Shown here one piece after another: positions 21,187-24,795 of a DNA stretch of 24,795 nucleotides. Location: the IMG/VR virus record IMGVR_UViG_3300046010_002706, positions 1 through 24,795 of that record; one strand, written 5' to 3'. This DNA comes from a virus. Below the pieces are notes generated by a model, which saw nothing but the letters and a program-made list of their open reading frames with translations, was not told the DNA's origin and made no database searches. The translations under genes and the position numbers were made by a program. Numbering within the stretch: the stretch's first letter is position 1; each line of letters starts with the position of its first letter.

Positions 21187-21211
21187 ATTAGAGTACCTGG
21201 AGGTGTAATAA

Positions 21212-21240
21212 TTGCCTGTTTTGATGCATGTAAATATTCT
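21212..21240 (+). promoter_or_regulatory. Candidate sigma70-type promoter of the small-gene operon
   Basis: TTGCCT (21212-21217), a 17-base spacer and TATTCT (21235-21240) match the host consensus at 4 of 6 positions each, in a locally AT-rich stretch. It lies 80 bases before the first gene of the operon and after the terminator, where an early promoter is expected. Confidence 0.4.
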
Positions 21241-21320
21241 ACAAGAGGCGACTAATGCCACATTTGAGACACAAAGCACAGGCAAACTTACATCATAGAA
21301 AGAGAGAGGAGAACTAGACC

Positions 21321-21545
21321 ATGACAACACTCCGCATTCACTCAACACCCCTCATCTATTCCCCCGGCATGTTTCGCTGGTTGGAGCAGGCCCTATTGCC
21401 TGACGCTTCGCAGCCCATGGAGCTTAAGCTTGACCTCCTCGCAGCCATGGGCATTCCCGAGGAGTTGCACCTGGCCACACTGGGCAGGGAGTACACGAGC
21501 AGGACTGAGGGCGAAACGCTCGTAATAACCTTTGACCAGATGTAA
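21321..21545 (+). CDS. Hypothetical small protein, first of the 21-22 kb operon
   Basis: A 74-residue protein starting at ATG 21321 with AGGAG nine bases upstream. It is acidic toward the C-terminus, with helical FRWLEQALLPDAS and MELKLDLLAAMGIPEEL and a final strand TLVITFDQM. No family recognised and no membrane segment. Its place right after a likely host promoter makes it a candidate early gene, possibly for host takeover. Confidence 0.65.
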   Translation: MTTLRIHSTPLIYSPGMFRWLEQALLPDASQPMELKLDLLAAMGIPEELHLATLGREYTSRTEGETLVITFDQM

Positions 21546-21562
21546 CACATAAGGAAACAGTC
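21545..21562 (+). promoter_or_regulatory. Leader motif copy before the 21566 gene
   Basis: ACACATAAGGAAACAGTC, beginning at the end of the previous stop codon and ending three bases before ATG 21566. AAGGA inside it serves as the ribosome site here. Confidence 0.45.
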
Positions 21563-21565
21563 AAC

Positions 21566-21916
21566 ATGTCTAAGAACATTTATGACCAGCACCGCGCAGC
21601 ATTCGCTAACGTGAGCGCCTATGTGGTCATGCGCGACAATGAGCGAGTGGCTAACATTGCCTTCAAGTTTCCTCGTGACGGCGCTTCTAGGCTCTATGCC
21701 TATGTCCATTGGTTCGGCATCCCAATGGTGCGAGGATCAGCCGGAGGCTATGGTTACGATAAGAAGACGGCAGCATGCAACAGCGCCAGCCGCGCATTGC
21801 TTCTCCCGTCTAGCGATAGCCAAGAGGCATTCAACAAGGCCCTAGCCATCGATGATGGTAACGACTGGGAGCGCAACTTGCGGAACGCAGGGTTCGACGT
21901 TCTTCAGGCCGTCTAA
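21566..21916 (+). CDS. Hypothetical protein, conserved-looking phage type
   Basis: A 116-residue soluble protein. Features are a strand-rich centre (AYVVMRDNERVANIAFKFPR, then LYAYVHWFGIPMVRG), a Gly/Tyr turn (SAGGYGYDKKTAA) and a C-terminal helix-rich part ending in GNDWERNLRNAGFDVLQAV. Proteins with the GGYGYDK pattern occur in phages and plasmids without known function. No catalytic residues are evident to me. Flanked on both sides by copies of the 18-base leader motif. Confidence 0.7.
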   Translation: MSKNIYDQHRAAFANVSAYVVMRDNERVANIAFKFPRDGASRLYAYVHWFGIPMVRGSAGGYGYDKKTAACNSASRALLLPSSDSQEAFNKALAIDDGNDWERNLRNAGFDVLQAV

Positions 21917-21931
21917 TCACGTCCAAACCTA

Positions 21932-21949
21932 ACACAATCGGAGACAATC
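21932..21949 (+). promoter_or_regulatory. Leader motif copy before the 21952 mini-gene
   Basis: ACACAATCGGAGACAATC, ending two bases before ATG 21952. GGAGA provides a ribosome site, supporting translation of the very short gene that follows. Confidence 0.5.
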
Positions 21950-21951
21950 TA

Positions 21952-22032
21952 ATGCAGTGGACAATCAGAGTTCAGGCCCTCGCAGGGTTCATGGCGTTCG
22001 CGCTTGGCTTCCTCGCAGCGTTGAAGGTGTGA
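21952..22032 (+). CDS. Mini membrane protein of 26 residues
   Basis: ATG 21952 with GGAGA upstream encodes 26 residues: MQWTIRVQ, then the hydrophobic ALAGFMAFALGFLAAL, then KV. It would span the membrane once. It is supported by the leader motif and by its stop lying two bases before the next start. Similar mini-proteins in phages can be membrane toxins or inhibitors, but nothing specific can be said. Confidence 0.5.
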   Translation: MQWTIRVQALAGFMAFALGFLAALKV

Positions 22033-22034
22033 CC

Positions 22035-22229
22035 ATGGGCTATCATCAATTCATCGATGAACTAGGCAATGCCTACGGTTCATTCGTCCTTGAGTTCATC
22101 GCGGCTGATCCGTTCTTGGAAGCTGGCTGGTATTGGACCGCCTGTTTCCCCGGTTGTCTCAATGACAGCGATCCGGTTGGACCGTTTGAGACCCAAGAGG
22201 ATGCAATGAGGAGTGCACAGGATGTGTAA
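22035..22229 (+). CDS. Small conserved-type phage protein (GWYW...CFPGC)
   Basis: A 64-residue protein with the pattern YGSFVLEF, GWYWTACFPGCLNDSDPVGP and FETQEDAMRSAQ. This layout is common among small phage ORFs (a beta-hairpin module followed by a helix) and has no known function. ATG 22035 follows the mini-gene stop by two bases. The stop overlaps the next start region. Confidence 0.72.
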   Translation: MGYHQFIDELGNAYGSFVLEFIAADPFLEAGWYWTACFPGCLNDSDPVGPFETQEDAMRSAQDV

Positions 22230-22398
22230 GCAACTAGACATCATTGTCTATGGCCACAACATCGCCAGGTTGATCACTAAGCATGGCGGATGGATCGATG
22301 AGGTAGACGAGGAGATTGTGAGGTTTCCAACGTCACATGCGATGGCTATGTTTAACCGAGAGCTGGACGAGCAGATAAAGAAGGACAAGCAGTCATGA
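22222..22398 (+). CDS. Hypothetical small protein
   Basis: A 58-residue protein starting at ATG 22222 with AGGAG eight bases upstream, overlapping the previous gene by 8 bases. Contains KHGGWIDEVDEEIVRF and a C-terminal charged helix FNRELDEQIKKDKQS. No family recognised. Stop overlaps the next ATG (ATGA). Confidence 0.6.
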   Translation: MCKQLDIIVYGHNIARLITKHGGWIDEVDEEIVRFPTSHAMAMFNRELDEQIKKDKQS

Positions 22399-22610
22399 CA
22401 CGTGAAGAGTTCGACGCCAAACACAAGGTTAAGCTTGAGGTAACGGAAGATTACACACAGCAACAGATAGATTGGATCAACGACTACATATGGCACAAGG
22501 TGAAGGACTATCCAGTAGACCATGAGTTTCTGAGAGACCATGTGCAGAATATGTTTGTGATGGCCGACCTATCGCTGTTGTATCTGGAAAGGCGCGACAA
22601 TGGACGGTAA
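22395..22610 (+). CDS. Hypothetical small protein
   Basis: A 71-residue, mostly helical and charged protein (MTREEFDAKHKVKLEV, then QQQIDWINDYIWHKV and FVMADLSLLYLERRD). No known family. Coupled upstream by ATGA and overlapping the final mini-gene by 11 bases. Confidence 0.6.
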   Translation: MTREEFDAKHKVKLEVTEDYTQQQIDWINDYIWHKVKDYPVDHEFLRDHVQNMFVMADLSLLYLERRDNGR

Positions 22611-22689
22611 ACTGTTAGGTGACTTGATAGCACTGCCGATACTCTTAGCTCTCTATGGCATTGTACGGTTCATCGAATGGATCATGTGA
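22600..22689 (+). CDS. Mini membrane protein of 29 residues
   Basis: ATG 22600 with GGAAAGG upstream encodes MDGKLLGDL followed by a hydrophobic helix IALPILLALYGIVRFI and EWIM. Single membrane span, last gene of the operon, five bases before a terminator. Function unknown; the ribosome site and coupling make it credible. Confidence 0.5.
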   Translation: MDGKLLGDLIALPILLALYGIVRFIEWIM

Positions 22690-22693
22690 AGAT

Positions 22694-22727
22694 AGGGCAG
22701 GGCTGCGAGGCCTTGCCTTTTCTTTTA
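22694..22727 (+). terminator. Intrinsic terminator of the small-gene operon
   Basis: GGCAGGGC (22696-22703) pairs with GCCTTGCC (22710-22717) around a TGCGAG loop, with one G-T pair, followed by TTTTCTTTT. It marks the 3' end of the 21321-22689 transcript. Confidence 0.88.
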
Positions 22728-23158
22728 AAGACGAAGTATCGAGCCAATACATAAACGCGGTATATGCACATTTCCTTATGCGGCAATGCGATAGCGTGAA
22801 GCGCAAATGTCTGGCGCAAATGTCCCCATGCCTAACCCCTTAGTCTCTAGCATCCTACGATATATCATACAGATCAACAGCTTAGGCTGAACGTGGGGGA
22901 TAACGTGGGGGAACTGGGCGCTACTGAGCGCCAGCGTGAGCTGCTGCGGGTCCCTCCGAGGCCATTTAGCCCATATGAATGCCGAATGGTCGTTTCAAAA
23001 AAACCGCTAAAGGTCTTGTTGTTGTTGTTAGGCCTTGAGCAGCAGTGAAAGACACCAGGAATCCGGGTCCCATTGGGTCCCCTTTTGGCCACAATTGGGT
23101 GGGGGTGCGACATTCTGTCCTTATTTGGACCTATCGTATTGATATCGCCCACTAAAGG
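22728..23158. other. Gene-free region with short direct repeats
   Basis: I see no credible gene here on either strand. GCGCAAATGTC occurs twice (22801-22811, 22814-22824), AACGTGGGGGA twice with 12-base period (22890-22900, 22902-22912), and GGCGCT-ACTG-AGCGCC (22917-22932) forms a hairpin. CCCCTTTTGG at 23079-23088 is a partial match to the promoter-like element. Base composition is uneven, with G/C runs, unlike coding DNA in this phage. Confidence 0.6.
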
Positions 23159-23188
23159 GCTTCGAGACCCCCCCTTTTGGGGAGACTT
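23159..23188 (+). promoter_or_regulatory. Candidate phage RNA polymerase promoter, copy 2 (late region)
   Basis: GCTTC, five variable bases, then CCCCCC-TTTT-GGGG-AGACTT: the same 30-base plan as 6885-6914, with differences only in the five-base spacer. Ten bases further on, GGGGAC (23198-23203) pairs with GTCCCC (23213-23218), so a transcript starting at about 23179 would carry a hairpin near its 5' end. Located 454 bases before the tail-fibre gene. Confidence 0.5.
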
Positions 23189-23339
23189 AGAGAAGATGGG
23201 GACCAAATAGATGTCCCCCAGCCTATATCATTACTGAACATATTCTCGCCACACTCTCTGCCCTTGCCCTAGGTCTCTAGGGTCCCATGCGTCTCCTCGG
23301 GGGATAGCCGCAATGGGGGGCTGGGGGGTTGCTATAAGT

Positions 23340-23560
23340 TAACATAAGGTAAACTTAAAGTCTGGCTATACGCCAACCCTAAGCCTTACCTACCGCTTGG
23401 GACTAGGAGTATCACTATCCAGTGAAACCCTAAGACTAAGCCAACTGTAAGCTACTCTAAGTAACTTAAAGAGCAGGACCAGCTTTGGTCTCCTCTTTTG
23501 TGTCTCCTTTCCCCATTCCTGTCTCCCTCCTTAGGTTGGCTTCAAGTCAAACCTTAAGTC
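23340..23560 (+). repeat. Cluster of CTAAG / CTTAAAG / CTTAAG short repeats
   Basis: CTTAAAG, CCCTAAG, CTAAG, CTCTAAG, CTTAAAG, CCTTAGG and CCTTAAG occur irregularly within about 220 bases of gene-free DNA. T7 has arrays of CCTAAAG beside its terminal repeats, so a packaging or concatemer-related role is conceivable. No ORF of value is present. Confidence 0.5.
23471..23499 (+). terminator. Possible weak intrinsic terminator in the late leader
   Basis: GGACC (23476-23480) pairs with GGTC(T)C (23487-23492) around AGCTTT, with GAG/CTC outside, then TCTTTTG. The stem has bulges and the T-run is short. Confidence 0.35.
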
Positions 23561-23618
23561 CCATTCCCATTCTTGTCTCCCCCTTGGGGTGAGCCTCCAG
23601 CTTGGCTGTGAGTCAAAC
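23512..23618 (+). repeat. Imperfect tandem duplication before the tail-fibre gene
   Basis: CCCATTC(C/T)TGTCTCCC...CTT followed by TTGGCT(TCA/GTG)AGTCAAAC is present at 23512-23552 and again, with a 12-base expansion, at 23566-23618. TGTCTCC appears a third time near 23501. It is pyrimidine-rich and non-coding. Confidence 0.65.
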
Positions 23619-23641
23619 ACACTGTCACATAAGGTAACCCC

Positions 23642-24727
23642 ATGCCCCTCGAAACAGGCACCTACATCGACTCGCTGAATGTCAGCAATCCGGCTGGCAC
23701 TGACACCCTGGACCGTGCTGATGATCACCTCAGGCTCATCAAGTCTACTGTCAAGGCGACCTTCCCCAACATCACGGGGGCTGTGACTCCGACACAGGCT
23801 GACCTGAACAAGCTTACCTCTGCTGGTAACCCCCAGTTCTCCACCATTGAACTTGGGGCAGCTTCAGATACCACCCTGTCTCGGGTGTCTGCTGGTGTCA
23901 TTGCGGTGGAAGGCAAGCCTGTTGTGATGACAACGGGTGGTCAGACCATTGAGCATGCTCTGGGTGCTGTAGGCACTCCGTCCCTTACGGCTACTGGAGA
24001 CCTCAACACAGGCTTCTGGTTCCCGGCTGCTGATACGATTGCGGCCAGCACGGGCGGCACTGAGCGCATGCGTATCGACAGCAGCGGCAACTTAGGTATT
24101 GGTCTAACCCCACCCACTGGAGCAACGCAAAACTCAATCAATCTTGGCATTGGTATTGTCAATGGTCGAGACCAGATCAATCTAGTTCATAATGCCTATT
24201 ACGATGGCCCTGGGGTAACGTGGAAATATCAGGCAGCAGGCTCCGCTGCTATGGTCACGGTAAATGCATCTACTAACGGAATTTCATTCTTTAATGTCGG
24301 GTCTGGTTCGGCTAACGCTGCATTCACATTCACCGAACGCGCAAGATTAGATCAGAGCGGTAATCTGCTTGTAGTCTCCTCCGGTGGCCTCGGCTACGGC
24401 ACGGGCAGCGGCGGCACGGTTACGCAGATCACCAGCAAGTCTACGGGCGTCACGCTGAACAAGACCAACGGACTTATAACCATGAATGCCGCCGCTTTGG
24501 CCGCAGGGGCAACTGTGTCATTTACTGTTACAAACAGCACAATGGCTGCGGCTGACTTGGTGATTGTGAACTGCCAAAGCGGGTATGCTTCTGCTGGTGC
24601 CTACCGAGTGCAGGCAGAAACCGGAGCGGCGGGGTCTTTCCAGATTTCCCTCACCAACACCACGGGCGGTAGCCTCTCGGAGGCTGTGGCTGTGAAATTT
24701 GCCATCATCAAAGCCGTGACTTCATAA
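23642..24727 (+). CDS. Tail fibre protein
   Basis: A 361-residue protein with an N-terminal segment typical of phage fibres (GTDTLDRADDHLRLIKSTVK, ATFPNITGAVT) followed by a Thr/Ser/Gly-rich beta-structured body with fibre-style repeats (ERMRIDSSGNLGIG near 140, ERARLDQSGNLLVV near 230) and a C-terminal domain (about 260-361) rich in AAALAAGATVSFTVTNSTM-like strands. It starts at ATG 23642 with AAGG eight bases upstream after a long leader with a candidate late promoter. Receptor specificity unknown. Its stop overlaps the next start (TAATG). Confidence 0.85.
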   Translation: MPLETGTYIDSLNVSNPAGTDTLDRADDHLRLIKSTVKATFPNITGAVTPTQADLNKLTSAGNPQFSTIELGAASDTTLSRVSAGVIAVEGKPVVMTTGGQTIEHALGAVGTPSLTATGDLNTGFWFPAADTIAASTGGTERMRIDSSGNLGIGLTPPTGATQNSINLGIGIVNGRDQINLVHNAYYDGPGVTWKYQAAGSAAMVTVNASTNGISFFNVGSGSANAAFTFTERARLDQSGNLLVVSSGGLGYGTGSGGTVTQITSKSTGVTLNKTNGLITMNAAALAAGATVSFTVTNSTMAAADLVIVNCQSGYASAGAYRVQAETGAAGSFQISLTNTTGGSLSEAVAVKFAIIKAVTS

Positions 24728-24795
24728 TGAACTGCCCGCTTCCACGATACTACGCATGCCATGCGGTGATTGCGCTGTTAATCGCCGCAGTCTCT
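24727..24795 (+). CDS. Start of a gene running off the window (membrane-like N-terminus)
   Basis: ATG 24727 overlaps the tail-fibre stop (TAATG) and opens a frame to the window end: 23 residues, with two Cys (MNCPLP and YACH) then a hydrophobic run AVIALLIAAVS. This could be a signal peptide or membrane helix. Too little is visible for any function. Confidence 0.45.
   Translation, partial: MNCPLPRYYACHAVIALLIAAVS

Noticed and set aside
22874-23206. 110-residue minus-strand ORF in the gene-free region
   Set aside because: Low-complexity Ser/Pro/Asn-rich translation crossing the promoter-like element and hairpins; no ribosome site or family.

Overview
This window is part of the genome of a T7-like podophage (Autographiviridae type). 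It encodes a single-subunit RNA polymerase, a T7-gp5-type DNA polymerase, a gp4-type primase-helicase, gp3-type endonuclease I, a gp6-type exonuclease and an ssDNA-binding protein, nearly all on the + strand and tightly overlapped. Unlike T7, it also carries a tyrosine integrase. The last codons of the integrase gene contain the 3' half of a bacterial tRNA-Leu(UAG) gene, which is very probably attP. The host is therefore probably a proteobacterium with CCA-encoding tRNA genes. An alphaproteobacterium is my guess from overall style, not something the sequence proves. No terminase, portal or capsid gene lies in the window, so it is only part of a genome (or a permuted map).

Layout. 1-4083: end of the virion module (a truncated tail fibre with a LamG-like C-terminus, a small protein, a collagen-like fibre, an appendage protein and an HExxH protein). 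4080-4961: lysis cassette (M15 peptidase endolysin, two-helix holin, second membrane protein), closed by an intrinsic terminator. 5066-6623: lysogeny module (MarR-like winged helix, integrase, attP). 6624-6957: gene-free arm with inverted and direct repeats and a 30-base promoter-like element. 6958-9734: RNA polymerase plus a small ORF with no ordinary start codon, closed by a second terminator. 9774-19175: DNA metabolism genes mixed with small accessory genes, including a MazG-like protein, two exported proteins, an HNH endonuclease and a coiled-coil gene cluster. 19216-20880: class II (B12-type) ribonucleotide reductase. 20881-21320: gene-free, with repeats, a terminator and a possible host-type promoter. 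21321-22689: operon of seven very small genes ending at a terminator. 22728-23641: gene-free region with the second copy of the promoter-like element and CTTAAG-rich repeats. 23642-24795: another tail-fibre gene and the start of a further gene.

How it may work together. Host polymerase would transcribe the phage RNA polymerase gene and perhaps the 21.3-22.7 kb operon. The phage polymerase would then act on its own promoters. Two candidate motif families are visible: a C6-T4-G4 element found twice (before the RNA polymerase gene and before the late tail-fibre region), and an 18-base ACACAATCGGAAACARTC motif found four to five times just before operon-leading genes. The replication genes form a nearly complete T7-like set, with nucleotide supply from endonuclease I, the exonuclease and the reductase.

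The most unusual points are: attP inside the integrase coding sequence, with RNA polymerase placed beside the host tRNA gene after integration; a well-formed 60-codon ORF overprinted on the primase zinc-domain/linker; a coding-looking ORF after RNA polymerase without AUG, GUG or UUG; a DNA polymerase with a shortened thioredoxin-loop region; and helically phased 10-bp repeats next to the reductase.
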